The position numbers and the translations under genes were made by a program. Shown here one piece after another: positions 35,754 to 47,915 of a stretch of 64,000 nucleotides of DNA. Location of the stretch: contig NC_058138.1 in assembly GCF_011075055.1 (NCBI RefSeq), positions 20,930,928 through 20,994,927 of the forward strand, read 5' to 3'. The DNA is from Mangifera indica (Eukaryota; Streptophyta; Magnoliopsida; Sapindales; Anacardiaceae). The notes beneath the pieces were generated by a model that saw only the letters and a list, made by a program, of their open reading frames with translations, was not told the DNA's origin and did no database searches. The stretch's first letter is position 1; every line of letters starts with the position of its first letter.

Positions 35754-38302
35754 CTACTTGTGTAATACTTCCTTTCAGATTTCCACCACTTATGAATAAT
35801 TATATTAACTTTATTGAAAAAAAAAACTTAATGAGATAAAAACTAAACAAATGAACGTAATTATTTAATGTCTTGTAAAATAGAGTTAGACATGCTTAAA
35901 ATACCTCATTAGGAAAACCTAGTAAGATAAAACCTAATAAAGGAAAAAAGAGTAAAGTGTACATTTTGTCTAAAATATGATCAACTTTAAAAATTTCCTC
36001 CCTTGATGAATATCCTCCTCTTTGTAATGAGATTAATTGGGTTGCTTGTTAAGTCGTCGTATACCAATGTTATATGCTAACTTTTCAAATATTGATGTCG
36101 GTAATGTCTTGGTGAATAAATCTATAAAATTCTCACTAGATCTTATTTATTTGACATCAATCTTTTTATTATACTGGAGCTCATGAGTATTAAAAAACTT
36201 TGGTGAGATATGATTGATTCTGTCTCCTTTAATGTATCAATCTCTAATTTGGGTAATATATGTTGTATTGTCTTCATATATATGAAAGAGTGTTTGTTAT
36301 AAAAAGAAGACTGCATATATTTTGGATATGATGGATAACAGACTATAACCGTTTGCATTCTCGATTGGTTTCATAGAGAGCTAGACTCTCTGAATAATTT
36401 GAAGACGTTGCAACCAAAGTCTATTTGGTGGAGCGTCAGGATATTGTTGTATCATTATAAGTAAAAATATATCCCGTCTACGGGTGGCCCTATAAGGGTA
36501 AAAAAGATAACCAACATCTACATATCAAACCAAACTAGAATTTTTAGGTGATTTGATATAATAGAATAATCCTAAATCTCTAGTCCTACATAGATAACAA
36601 AATATATATTTGATTTCATTCTAGTGGTGACGAGTTAGTACAGAGCTAAATCGGGTCAATAAATTGACTGCAAAAGATATATCCGATCTAGTGCATTGGG
36701 CCAAATATAACAGGACTCCAATGACATTAAGATATGATACTTCAGGATCGAGTATTTTTTATCTTCTTCTTCAGGATGAAAGAAGTTTTTTTTCGGATTG
36801 AAAAACCGAACAACTATTAGGTTGCTCAAAAGATAAGTCTTATCTATATTGAAGTGTTTTAACAATTTTTCAATATATGTTGTTTGATAGATAAGTATTC
36901 CATTTAAATTGTGCTCGATTTACAAGCCGAGACAATATTTTGTTTTTCTCAAATCCTTCATTTCAAATTCCTTTTTCGGATATTTAGTAGTTTTTTATCC
37001 TAATTAAATTCATATCATCAACATAAACTATTAGAATGACAAATCCTAATTCTGACCTTTTGATAAAGACACATAGACATATAGATTATTCACATAACAT
37101 TTTTTTTTAAATATTCACTGAGGTGATTGTACTATATTCTTCCAAATTATTTTAATCGTACAATAGTCTTTATAATTTAATTAGTACATACCTCTTGAAT
37201 GAACCCATTTTGCTTCAAACAATTTAAATCCTTTAAGAAATTTCATATAAATTTCAATATCCAAGTTTTATACAAATAAATAGTAACTACATCCATTAGA
37301 TGTATATCGAGTTTTTTTAAAACTCTTAAACTGATTAAATATTTGAATGTGATTATATCCATCACAGATGTATATGTTTTATCAAAGTCTATACTTGACT
37401 TTTGGGAAAAATCTTAGGCTATAAGTCTTACTTTATATTTAGCAATCTCATTTTTCTCATTTCTTTTTCTTATAAATACCTATTTATATCTAATATGTTA
37501 TACGTCCTTAGGTGTTGGAATTATATACTCAAACACTTGATGTTTTGTTAAATAAACTAATTCTATTCGAATTGTTTCTTTCCATTTAGGCCAATTATAT
37601 CTTTGTCTGTACTCAGTTATAGTACATGGTTTAAAATCATCATTATTCATAATTTTAGTAGCCACTGCAAATGTGAATATATCATTAACGTTAACCGTTT
37701 CATAATTTTAGTCTTAATCCACTTTTGGTGGTATGACTGAAATTTTTTATTATAATCATATTCAAATTGAAAATTACTTAATCTATGACCTTACTTACAC
37801 CCATGATAACTAATTCTGATAGTTGCATTCATTTCAAGAAACGATGTAGTGCTTGTGGGGCAAGTTTGATGATTTTCATTAGTGAGAATAAATTAACTCA
37901 AAATTTTTTTTTCCGATATTGCTATTATAGAAGCATATTATAAAATGAAAAGTGAAAAATATTTTCTCTTTCACATTATCTCAATCAGGGAAAGATTCTG
38001 GACATTGAAAAGTTGTACTAAATTACAGAGTCATTGAAATTATTATTGAATATGATGTTCAAATTTATCTTTTAAAATTCTCCACAAATTTAATAGATTT
38101 ATCATTATATCCACATATTCTGTTTGCAATCCTTCATAGATGTAACGTTGGAAAAATGGTAGCTTTGTATTTGTCCTTGTGGGACATTTTATTTAATCAA
38201 TTTTCTGAAGGCTCATAAATTATACGTGGAGAATCATGTAAAAGTCAATTTAATATTATCCATTTAATTTTAGAAATATTATGTTCAAATATTGTCATAT
38301 TT

Positions 38303-38461
38303 ACAAAACTTCTGGTTTTGTAAAAAATATCTTTGAAACTTTAAGTTCAAACATTATTTCATATTTACAAAACAATTGGTTTTATAGAAAAAATATTGAA
38401 ATTAATTTTTGAAACTTCAAGTTCATATATTATCTCATATTTACAAAACTTCTGGTTTTGT
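38303..38461. repeat. Repeated hairpin motif in the copia leader
   Basis: The near-palindrome acaaaacttctggttttgt occurs at 38303-38321 and 38443-38461, with a variant at 38367-38385. Related caagttcaaa/ttacaaactt units continue to about 38830. These lie in the untranslated leader downstream of the primer-binding site in the element's own orientation. Confidence 0.6.
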
Positions 38462-39006
38462 AATTAATTTTCAATATATTATAATATGTAAACTATAATT
38501 CTGATTATATTTTGGACTTCAAATATATTTTTTTCATAATTTATGTAAACTTCAGGTTACAAATGTGATATAGTTAATATAAAACAAATAAATATTTTGA
38601 TGAAATTTTGGACTTCGAACCCTATATATATATAAATATATATTCTCACGATTTTACAAACTTCAAGATATAAATTAGATACAATTATTATATTATAAAT
38701 ATTTAGGTAATATTCAGGATTTCTGGTCTAAATTTATGATTTTATAAACTTCGGGTTACAAACGATATGCAAGACTTCAAGTTCAAATTCATGATTTTAC
38801 AAACTTTAGGTTACAAATTAAATTCAATTATAAATGAAAAATTAAATAAAAGAATAACAGAAATAAAAAGATCTATCATTTATATTTTTTTAAATAGGAC
38901 AATATCATAAATAGAATATTCGTATTTGTAATATAAAAACAAAATAATGATATAATTAAAAGATAATTAATATTAAAATATATCTAAGATGATCGTACTG
39001 ATATCC

Positions 39007-39294
39007 TGTTATAAATTTTAATAACTGGACAAGAAAAAATGAAAAAAAAATGAAATTCTTTCATATGTTACCTATATATCAGAATGTTATCTATATATAA
39101 ATTACAATGAAGGGAGGGAAACTATTTATATAGAAAAATTTTCCTCCAAGGCGATAAATGCTGTCTCCAAAGTCCGCTGCCCCCCATCCTCGTTCAATGT
39201 ATCTAACTAATTTTTCCACGGTTTTCATCCATCCAAGGTCTTTTCGCACAACTAGCCACCCTAGCATTTATTTATTTTTTACGATGGAAAGACA
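39007..39294 (-). repeat. Right LTR (5' LTR of the copia element)
   Basis: 288 bases, beginning TG on the plus strand beside the primer-binding site. Partner of 35487-35753. Its right edge is about 200 bases from the class I PR-4 start, so the LTR lies within that gene's promoter region. Confidence 0.8.
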
Positions 39295-39375
39295 ACACGT
39301 ATCGTTGAGACATCAAAAATTTTGATCATCATTTTCAATATCAAGAAAGATCAAGATGAATTTGATGAAAGTATA

Positions 39376-39441
39376 AGTCAAAACTCAGCATTAAACACTA
39401 ATTATATCATCTTTGAAGAAATTGGGCAGACACGTATATAT
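39376..39441. promoter_or_regulatory. Class I PR-4 promoter: W-box and TATA
   Basis: AGTCAA (TTGACT on the minus strand) at 39376-39381 and a TATATATA tract around 39435-39441, between the LTR and the ATG at 39494. A second TATATAT lies at 39450-39456. Confidence 0.45.
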
Positions 39442-39493
39442 ATTAGGCCTATATATTGAAGCACACTGAGCACTCACCTTCATTCAACACAAA

Positions 39494-40174
39494 ATGGAGA
39501 CATTTAGCAGGCTTTGTTTGGTGTTTTTAACTATAATGGCCTCCACAGCCGCCGCCCAGCAATGTGGGAGGCAAGCTGGCGGCAAAACCTGTGCCAACAA
39601 TCTCTGTTGTAGCCAATATGGTTACTGTGGATCGACTGATGCATATTGTTCACCTGCCCAAGGTTGTCAAAGTAATTGTAATTCTGGTGGTGGAAGCAGT
39701 GGTGGCGGTGGTGGTGGTGAAAGTGCTTCTAATGTGAGAGCTACTTATCATTTCTACTACCCTCAGCAAAATGGTTGGGATTTGAGGGCAGTAAGCGCTT
39801 ACTGCTCCACATGGGACGCCGACAAACCATTGGCATGGCGCCAGAAATATGGATGGACTGCTTTTTGTGGACCGGCTGGGACTCATGGACAAGCTGCTTG
39901 TGGCAAGTGCTTAAGGGTAAGACTCACAAACAACATGAAACCTCTTTTATGTGAAAAATGGTTGCAGAAAAAAGTGTATCTGATGATAAGGATCAATTTG
40001 CAGGTGACTAACAGTCGAACAGGCGCACAAGCCATAGTGAGAATCGTTGATCAATGCAGTAATGGAGGCTTAGATTTGGATGCTGCGGTGTTTAATCAAT
40101 TAGACACTGATGGAAGAGGGTATGCCCAGGGCCATCTTATCGTCAACTACCAGTTTGTGAATTGCGGAGACTGA
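39494..40174 (+). CDS. HEL: Hevein-like PR-4, class I (chitin-binding plus barwin)
   Basis: Secreted chitin-binding defence protein. Exons 39494-39916 and 40004-40174 give 197 aa. Signal peptide about residues 1-21 (ends ASTAAA). The hevein domain starts [18 protein letters not shown] and has eight Cys, with SQYGYCG as the chitin-contact loop. A glycine/serine hinge ([11 protein letters not shown]) leads to a barwin domain ([32 protein letters not shown], ending [10 protein letters not shown]) with six Cys. There is no C-terminal vacuolar extension. The intron position is identical to the class II gene. The intron is 87 bp, a multiple of three, with no in-frame stop, so retention would insert 29 residues within the barwin domain. 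Position matches Arabidopsis HEL/PR4 (At3g04720, from memory). Confidence 0.95.
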   Translation: METFSRLCLVFLTIMASTAAAQQCGRQAGGKTCANNLCCSQYGYCGSTDAYCSPAQGCQSNCNSGGGSSGGGGGGESASNVRATYHFYYPQQNGWDLRAVSAYCSTWDADKPLAWRQKYGWTAFCGPAGTHGQAACGKCLRVRLTNNMKPLLCEKWLQKKVYLMIRINLQVTNSRTGAQAIVRIVDQCSNGGLDLDAAVFNQLDTDGRGYAQGHLIVNYQFVNCGD

Positions 40175-40419
40175 AGCTAACTCCATCACCATTTGGGGCT
40201 TCTTAAATACTTTTCAAATTGCTGCCAGTTTGTCAGCTAAGAAGACCTTATCAAAAGTTGAATAATCTCATACAATGGATGAATTGTGTATGAATAAACC
40301 AACAGAAATGAAATGATAATAAGAATCATAATAAGAGTGATTTCTTGAATAACAAAAAGTATTCCAATAATTTGCATTATGGAATAAATCATAAATAAAT
40401 AAGGGAATTTAGAATTAAT

Positions 40420-40937
40420 TTAAAGGGACAATCCAGAATCCTCGTCCTCTTCGAGGTCACCGGCGTAAACAATATAGAGAGACCAAATCAACCCGAAAAC
40501 ACCAAGAAGGATCCACCCCAAAATGTTGTTACTTAGTCCGAAAGGAAGGCCTGTTCCTTCGGTGCTCATTCTTTCATCCACTAAAGCCATGGCTGGGCCT
40601 GCAGCGGCAGTGCTCACGGCTGCTGCTGCCGCCATCAATGATGTAGCCATGCTGCCTTTTGAGCTCATGGCTACATTGAAGGCAGCAGGTGTCTTCTCCT
40701 CAACAGTGCACTTCACACGTCCCTTTGTTGCCATTGCTTCAACTGGCAGCCCTGCAGGCCAAAACACAGACATGCAAAAAAGAAAACATGAAACAGATAA
40801 ATTTGATGTAAAATGATTTTGAAGAATTATAAAAGATGGATGTAATTACCATAGAGGGATGATAAGCGAACAGTTGTTGCTGCCTTAGTTGCGGGGGGAA
40901 GCAATGCAGACAAGTTTGAAGTTGAGATTAAGGCCAT
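40420..40937 (-). CDS. PSBW: Photosystem II reaction centre W protein, chloroplastic
   Basis: Nuclear-encoded small subunit of photosystem II, needed for PSII-LHCII supercomplex stability in the thylakoid membrane. Exons 40937-40850 and 40751-40420 (GT-AG) give 139 aa. The N-terminus [20 protein letters not shown] is a typical chloroplast transit peptide. A second hydrophobic Ala-rich stretch follows ([19 protein letters not shown]), whose AMA end is the lumenal cleavage site. The mature part starts [20 protein letters not shown], has one membrane helix ([20 protein letters not shown]) and ends in an acidic tail [10 protein letters not shown]. Divergent from the DRIP2-like gene, as in Arabidopsis (At2g30570/At2g30580, from memory). 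Confidence 0.96.
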
Positions 40938-41070
40938 TGTTGTGAGGGATCAATGCAAAGAATTAATGTGGAAAATGATACAAAATGCAACCACAGAAAA
41001 TTGGATGGGGTTGATTATAGCCAAAGATTTCATATCCTTGATTGTGTCTAGACAACCACTCATTGCTTTC

Positions 41071-41076
41071 CACGTG
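41071..41076. promoter_or_regulatory. G-box (CACGTG) upstream of PsbW
   Basis: Exact CACGTG about 134 bases upstream of the PsbW ATG. G-boxes are typical of light-regulated photosynthesis genes. Function is inferred. Confidence 0.55.
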
Positions 41077-41143
41077 TCTTCCCTTTGGACTGTCAAAGGA
41101 CTTGTCATATGAGTAGTATATGTTGTAATTTTTATTTTATAGA

Positions 41144-41633
41144 GGCCAAAGCACTATGTCCCACCTAAACTATGCCTTTTTCTTAGTTCCCACCCTTAAC
41201 TTTGAAAAACTTATTTATCCATCCATAAACGATTAAAATTAACAATTTTAAGAGCAAAATTATCATTTTATCTGTAATATTAAAAATAAACTTAAATTTG
41301 AATTCATTTTCTCCCTATAAACCCTAAAAACTAATAATTTTCCTCAAATCAAACTTTTCAAAAATAATGTTTTTTCTCTTAGGGTTTCCAAGCTTTTAGA
41401 CAAAATTTTTCGATGAAGAAGAGCTTATTTGACAATCTCCAGACAATGCACCCACCCTTCGATGCATCCTCCTTCTAAAAACACTCCTTCTAACTTGGTA
41501 GGGGAAAATAATATCACTAATAGATTCAGTTAATTTTAATCGTTTATAGATGAATAATTGAGATTTTCAAAGTTAAGGGGTGAAAACTTGAAAAAAAAAA
41601 GACATACTTTGGGTGGGAAATAGTCCTTTGGCC
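41144..41633. mobile_element. Mutator-like MITE (copy 2)
   Basis: 490 bp. Ends start GGCCAAAGCACTATGTCCC (left) and, inverted, GGCCAAAGGACTATTTCCC (right), the same termini as the element at 19580. Flanking 9-mers TTTTATAGA (41135-41143) and TTTTATGGA (41634-41642) differ by one base, consistent with an old 9-bp target duplication. Non-coding. It sits between PsbW and the DRIP2-like gene. Confidence 0.85.
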
Positions 41634-41803
41634 TTTTATGGAGAATTTATATTGGGCTTCCAAAGTTCATACGTTGAAATCCAATTAGAACAAAGTCTAG
41701 AATGCATCTAAAATGTAACCCAACTCAGTTCTCTTTCCCATTTCCTTGACTCATCTTGAGGAAACTATATTTTACACATTCTCAATTTCAATTTTTTCAA
41801 ACT

Positions 41804-42527
41804 TAACAAAATACATATTCCTACCCAACAGTTGATGTAAACTCAAAACCTTCTATCCGTTAATTATAAAAAATCTAAACTCTTATCTATAAACTGTTAA
41901 AATTAACAGAAATAATTAACTTTATAAGTAAAATTATCATTTAACTGATAATACATTAAAAATAATAAAACATTATTTATTTCTCTCTTAGATTTAGAAA
42001 ACTAATAATTTTTCCTAGGATTAAACTTTTGAAACTTTGAAATCTTACATTTCTGCCCTTAAAGTTTAGAGTTTTTCTCTCTCCCTTTTTTGCCATTGAA
42101 ACCGATCAATTTTTCTCTCTCTTCCCTTTTTCAATGTCTCCCCTGTGTCTTCCCCCATTTATAAATTGTCTTTATTCTCGATTGAAGAAGATTCACAATA
42201 AGGGCAACGAGAAGACGCTGGAAAAAGGAGAGGGAGAGCAAAGTTGACCTGTTCTGATGTCGAAAAAGAGAGGGAGAAACCTTAAAGAAAAAATATAAAA
42301 TTTTAAAGTTTAATTTTGAAAGAAATTATGAATTTTTTAAACCTAAAAAGAAAGTAAAAAATATTTTATTATTTTTAATATATTACTAGTTAAATGATAA
42401 TTTATTTTTGAAGTTAAATATTTTTGTTAATTTTAATAATTTATAAATAAAAATTTAAATTTTTAATAATTAATAAATAAAACATTAACTTTACATCAAA
42501 CCTTGGGTGAAAAATCACCATTTGGCC
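41804..42527. mobile_element. Mutator-like MITE (copy 3, decayed)
   Basis: The right end reads, inverted, GGCCAAATGGTGATTTTTCA then CCCAAGG, matching the family terminus. The left end around 41804-41840 aligns to it only weakly, apart from shared CCCAA and TTGATGTAA blocks. Internal phrases such as aaaattatcattta and atattaaaaataa also occur in copies 1 and 2. No target duplication is visible. The boundaries are approximate. Confidence 0.6.
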
Positions 42528-42954
42528 GAAAGGGAAAAAAAACAAGAAAAGAAAATTATTACATGTAAATAGGTTCAGATATTCACAATCACGTGCCAAA
42601 ATCCAAAGTTTATCCATAACCGTAAAGGAGTTAATTAATTTAAAAAAAAAAAAATCTCAAATTCAATCGGCTCAATTCGGTTGTGTTCAGACGGAAGCAA
42701 AGCCGAAATAAAGTGTGTTTTACTCGACACGCTCTGAACTGAAACACGCTGGCTCCTACAAAACTACAAGCTCCTTTTTTTTCTCCTCAGTTTCTTTCGG
42801 TGTCTAAAAATCCAACAAAACCCACGTAGGTTTCTCTCTTATATTTATGGCCCATCTCTAGATCCGTCGTCTTTTGTCGTAATTCCTCATGATTGGATGA
42901 TTTGTTCATAAAGATTCATCCTTTCCAGTCCAGGTAAATTTATAAGCGACAGAG
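42528..42954. promoter_or_regulatory. Promoter and leader of the DRIP2-like gene
   Basis: About 430 bases. It holds a CT-rich segment from 42770 and a TGGGCC/GGCCCA site II-type motif near 42848. A gtaaat at 42934 follows a CAG and could be the donor of a leader intron, but no acceptor is evident before the ATG at 42955. Confidence 0.4.
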
Positions 42955-45900
42955 ATGGCGGGGGCGGTGGTGAAAGTTAAGAGAGAGATACTTGAAGCAT
43001 GCATGACATGCCCTCTTTGTAACAAGTTGTTTGATGAAGCCACTACAATCTCTAAGTGTCTTCACACCTGTAAGTTTTTGCTGTTATGGTTTCGTTCTTT
43101 GTAGTTTATGCATGTTCTTGATATTATTTTATCGGGGGAATTGCTTATTTTGCAAATTTGTTGATTTCTGATGTTCAAAATCTTTTTTTTTTGGTTGATC
43201 ATGGAGACTGGTGGGATTATATGGCTTCTTACCCGCTGGTATTGTATATTACACTTGATTTTTTTACCATACATGGTTAATAAAGACCAATTGTGGTGTT
43301 AGTTTAGGCTTCAAAACTTCAGGTTGGCGAGTGATTTATTACGTTTATTGAGCTATCTTTCTAGATCATGCTATGATTACTGTATCTAGCTGCAATATTA
43401 AAGAAAATAGATAGCATTGTTTGTAGTGACTCACATGTTTATAACAGTTTTTAGCTCCTGAAGTTGTTGCTGATACATTGAATTTGAAAATGAAACCAGT
43501 CTGCAAGAAGTGCATATATGTGAAGCTCGCGGATGATGATGTGGGGTATTGTCCTGTATGCCATATCGATCTGGGCTGTCTTCCTGTGGAGAAGCTAAGG
43601 TTGGTTTCTAAGGTTGCTCTTACTCTTTGTCATGAATTTTGTGGCTATAAAGTCAAATTGGTATATTTTTTCATGTACTGCATGACAAATTTGTGGGTTG
43701 ATTCATTGAGCTGTTGGTTCTAAGGTTCCATTGTGGAGGAAGTCATTAAAATTTTAGGGTCAATTTATTGTGTATAAGCCATTAATAAATCCTGATTTAG
43801 AGCTTATTGCCTCACTTAAGAAAATTTTTAACTTATGTCTTGAATCCTGCATTATTAATCATATTAGTTGTCTATTTGCCAAGAAGAAATAACGTTCTAT
43901 TAATAATGTTGGAGAGTTTTTAGCTGCAGACTGTTTTAGACAAACTGCAACTCTAATTTTCGTTATTTTAGATTTTAGTAAAATTAAACTAGGTTTTGCT
44001 AGTGAGTTAAGTGACCGATGCATCAAACACTGTAGAGTTTAACCTTGTCTCTCTTCTGGAATTCTTTTTTCTGCTTTTCTTTTTCTCTAGTCATGCTTGC
44101 TTAGACTGTTCTTATGGTCATATTTTTGTTTTTTCACACTTTTATCATCACAATTTACTTACATTTTCACCCCTAGTTCTTACATTATCTTTTCTGTTTT
44201 TTCATCCTTTTTATTTTTTACTTGATAATCTTGCTTCTTCTTTTGCTGTTCTACATTCTCTTTATCATCCCCATGCATAGGTTCCCTGATTACATCAACT
44301 GAACTTCATTTTCATAGTTTTTTTGCACTAATTTTGGCTACCTCAATTCTCTACCCTGTTTGAAGCTTGTAGCTTGTACAGTGTTTTCTATTGTACATAC
44401 TTGCTGCATTTTCAACCTATATCTTTGGAAGCTCTGGAATTCTTCTTTTCATTTCATGGAGATTAACAGGATCTTCCTTTGCTTTTTAAATCTTCAGATG
44501 GCTGTAGCCATGTAACTCTATAGTGTTCCTCAACTTCAATTTCTGGAACCTAATTTTTTTTTTTTTGTGTGTGTGTGTGTGAATAATATGTCTATCCCAT
44601 TGATTGATATTCAATTTTTACAGTAGAATTTTCATTAAAAGAAGCATGCTTTTGGGATCTTTCTCATAGTCCTTTAATAAACTCATATTTTGATCCTTCC
44701 TTCAATTTGCTTATTTATAATATTTCTCTGTTCTGGTACTCAGCAACCATTTTAACATGCTACTAATTATACAACTCAATAGAGCTTAACAAAGAGTCAA
44801 CTCATAATTATTAAATTTTTCTAGAGTTGCATCCTTTGCAAAGTCATGAATATATATATTTTGTTATTTTTTACCTGTTGTTTGGGCATGGCTGTTTTGG
44901 ACAAATCAAGCCTTTATTGACCATGTCTTGATCTTCATGTTAGTATGCAATACATATATTTATGTCGTTGGAACAAGACTTTCATTGTCAGAAGCTTTGT
45001 AATTGCCTTTTTATTGTTTTTTCTTCATATCATTTCAGACCTTATCATCGTTTAGGCCAGACCTTATCCAGTTCCAAGCTTGCTTAACTAGAATTTTCTA
45101 ATCATCAAATTTATAGCTGGGAAAGTAATATTAAGCTACTCTTCATATTTTGTTAGTATTCTTTGTTTCTGAAGTGTAGTGTCCCTTGTTGGCCAAAAAT
45201 GAAGCCATGCCTTAGCACAAAATGAGACTTCATTAGCATTACACAAAATTTTTTGATTGGGCAATTTTAAATATAAATTATCTGAATTTGTCCCTATCTC
45301 TTGAGTTTAAACCCTAGGGAATGTCTAAAATCTCATGAACTTTATGAAAAGTTATTAAGCTTTTGTAGAACTCAAGATGTGAGTACTTTGTTGAGTGATA
45401 GCGAAAATCTAACTTTTATATTTTGTTATGAATTGGAGTAGTTTGGGATTTTAATATTAGAAACATAGTCTGGCTTCAGCCCCTTGGCAGAAACCATGCA
45501 CATGTTACTGCAGGCAACCAAAGCAGTTTAAAGGAGCAAACTGCTTAATTGTGTTGACTTATGCCTCCATAATTTGATAAAACTATTGTTTTGTGGGCTC
45601 TCTTTTAGCATACTTTGAGAGAACATTTAGCTTCGTAGTTAACTACTTCAGTTTGCCTATTTTATTTGAGTGTCTATGAAATTCCTGCAGGGCAGACCAC
45701 AATCTCGAAGATGTAAGAGCTAAAATATTCCCGTATAGAAGAAGAAAGGTTCAAGCTCCTGAAGTTATGCCTTCTATTTCTCTTCCAGCCAAAAGGAAGG
45801 AGAGGTCACTATCATCATTGGTGGTCAGCACTCCCAAAGTGCCTCTGCAGACTGGTCTGACTGGAAAGAGGACAAAAGGAAGTACAAGAAAGGCTTCAGC

Positions 45901-47915
45901 TTTACGAGGATGTGGTTTTGTTATTGAAGACAAGAAGGAAGATTCTGCTGAAGATCGTCCAATAAGCTCAAGCTCACCTGATTCTTTTGTTAAAATTACT
46001 CAAAATAAAAGGCAGGTAAAGGAGGCGGACTGTTTCTTTATGTGTTTAAAAATTAACATCAACTCTGACTTTTTACATTCATTATATTAGCAGTTATACA
46101 TCCTTAAACTAATGCAGGATTCTTGCAAGGCTGAGCCTTATAATGAGCAAAGGGCTTATGAAGATACTGAGAATGATGTTAAAATGATGGAAGGGAAAAC
46201 TGATCTCTGGACACCTTTAAACTGTCTTGTAGAAGCTGCGAACAGAACCAAGTCTTCCAAGTCAAGTTCACAGGGGCTTTCTCTTGTCAAATCAGATCTG
46301 CATAATGACCCTGATTCTGAACTATTTAGGCCTGAAACCAATTTTAAAGTAGGTTTGCCAAATGCTCCTGGCCGTGAAGTATGCTTGTCTAGATCCAAAC
46401 TGAAGGAGCATGGACAGAATACAAAATTCCATGATGACAAGAATGGAAAAATTTTACTTTCAGGACCCATAAAGCGTAGAAGGTTGCATGCAGCAGCTAA
46501 GAAGAGGGAACCTGAATCTAATGAGTTGTGTGCTGCTGCAGAAGTCATGGTTGATGCTTCAGGAGCTAAGCATAAAAGAAGGAATAGTCCAGTCTGGTTC
46601 TCATTAGTTGCCTTGGAAGATCAGTAAGATGCTACTTAGAACCTTGATATAGACACCTATTAAATTTTGTTTATATGCTTTTTAGGGTCTGAAATAATGA
46701 ACACACAACCTGTTCTACATCTTTAGCACTTGAGTTAAAGTTCATGTGCATATGGAATTTATTATTTGTAGAGCTTGATTCTGCAATTGCTCAAGTGCAA
46801 CTCTCTAATTTTTATGGCAAATGACTTTAGGAAAGATGATGCTTGCTTGCCACAGATCTCAGCATGCTACTTGAGGATAAAGTGAGTTTATTCAGTTCCA
46901 TTGCCTGCCTAGAGGGTTTGCTATTTGCTTTGCTCCTGTTGAACTTGTGGTTTAAGTCAACATTTTTTATTCTGTTTTAACACTTGTGAATGCCTATCAG
47001 CTGATATTAAACTGTGAGATTGTTATTGCTAGTACTATTATGATGCTTATTGTAAGGTGCATTAGAGTTAAGCAAAGGGCCAAAGTTAAAACCAAAGAGA
47101 GGTTAACACAAATTGCTACTCTTATATGAAACTTACCATATCAATACTATGTGATGGATTCAGGTTAGCATTAATAAAAAGTTTTTCATTGAATTTGGCA
47201 TTTTTTCCTTCTTATTCTTTTTTCATGAATCAGGTCCTTTCCTCATCACTTGTTTTTTCAAGTTTTTGCATGCATGTTTATTTCATTCATGTTGTTTCTA
47301 AGTGATAATAAAAAAAATGTTTACTGAGTCATTAAATGGTGGCTTAATTTCTGCCACAGTTTCGGAAAATTTTTGTGATTATTCGTTGTCCTTTTTTGGC
47401 TCAAACATTTCAAGACTTGAAGTTGGTCATGACTGCAATTTTCTATAAGCACATATCAGAGTATCTCATTCTCACTAGCTTTCTTATGTTTTGGTCATAG
47501 GGATGGTAAAATGCCCGTCTCATTTATTCAGAAGTACCTTGTGAAGAAACTCGATCTTGGCAGTGAAGCTGAGGTGCGTCCATCTTCTAACCTTGCCTCA
47601 GAGCTGAAAATGATTAGATTGAGCTATTCTGCAAAAACACTTAGCCCTATAAGTTCCAAAAACTTTGGATGTCATGCACTACACTTGATGTTAATAAAAT
47701 AAGCAACATTCTTTCTTATAGTCAATATAATCATTTTGCAGGTGGAGATATTATGCAGGGGTGAGCCGGTGCTTCCAACATTGCAGCTTCATAACTTAGT
47801 AGACCTGTGGTTTCGGACAACATCAACAGCGAAGAAGGTACCGGCATCTGTGGGCTCATCAGCAAAGGACTTCGTAATGGTGTTATCATACTGCAGAAAA
47901 GTCCTAGTCTCCTGA
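42955..47915 (+). CDS. DRIP2: RING-type E3 ubiquitin ligase, DRIP (DREB2A-interacting protein) family
   Basis: Nuclear ligase; Arabidopsis DRIP1/2 ubiquitinate the drought factor DREB2A. Exons 42955-43069, 43500-43599, 45691-46015, 46118-46623, 46831-46881, 47501-47573 and 47742-47915 give 447 aa in frame, all GT-AG. A C3HC4 RING is complete: C19, C22, C35, H37, C40, C43, C56 and C59 (CPLC...CLHTFCKKC...CPVC). After it come LRADHNLEDVRAKIFPYRRR, a basic low-complexity middle with KKxKR-like nuclear signals, and a C-terminal RAWUL-type ubiquitin-like domain (YLRIKDGKMPVSFIQKYLVK, LDLGSEAEVEILCRGEPVLP, TLQLHNLVDLWFR). The second intron is 2.1 kb and carries a T-run plus a (GT)n tract near 44567-44581. 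I saw no nested gene. Pairing with PsbW supports DRIP2 rather than DRIP1. Confidence 0.94.

Larger units (their letters stand above)
35487..39294 (-). mobile_element. Decayed Ty1/copia LTR retrotransposon
   Basis: About 3.8 kb, transcribed from right to left. Two direct repeats at 35487-35753 and 39007-39294 act as LTRs. A primer-binding site for initiator Met tRNA abuts the right LTR at 38995-39006 (8 of 12 bases match TGGTATCAGAGC). Minus-strand remnants include the reverse transcriptase YVDD box at 37014-37025, a downstream RT/RNase H segment in 36656-36865 (SNLIVVR...), and an LFTKTLP-like C-terminal tail near 36090-36150. Frames are broken everywhere and gag/integrase are largely unrecognisable, so the copy is dead. 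No 5-bp target duplication was visible, so the outer limits may be off by some bases. It separates the two PR-4 genes. Confidence 0.85.

Noticed and set aside
44011..44280. Nested gene in the large DRIP2-like intron
   Set aside because: The frame is T-rich low complexity with no domain or splice structure.
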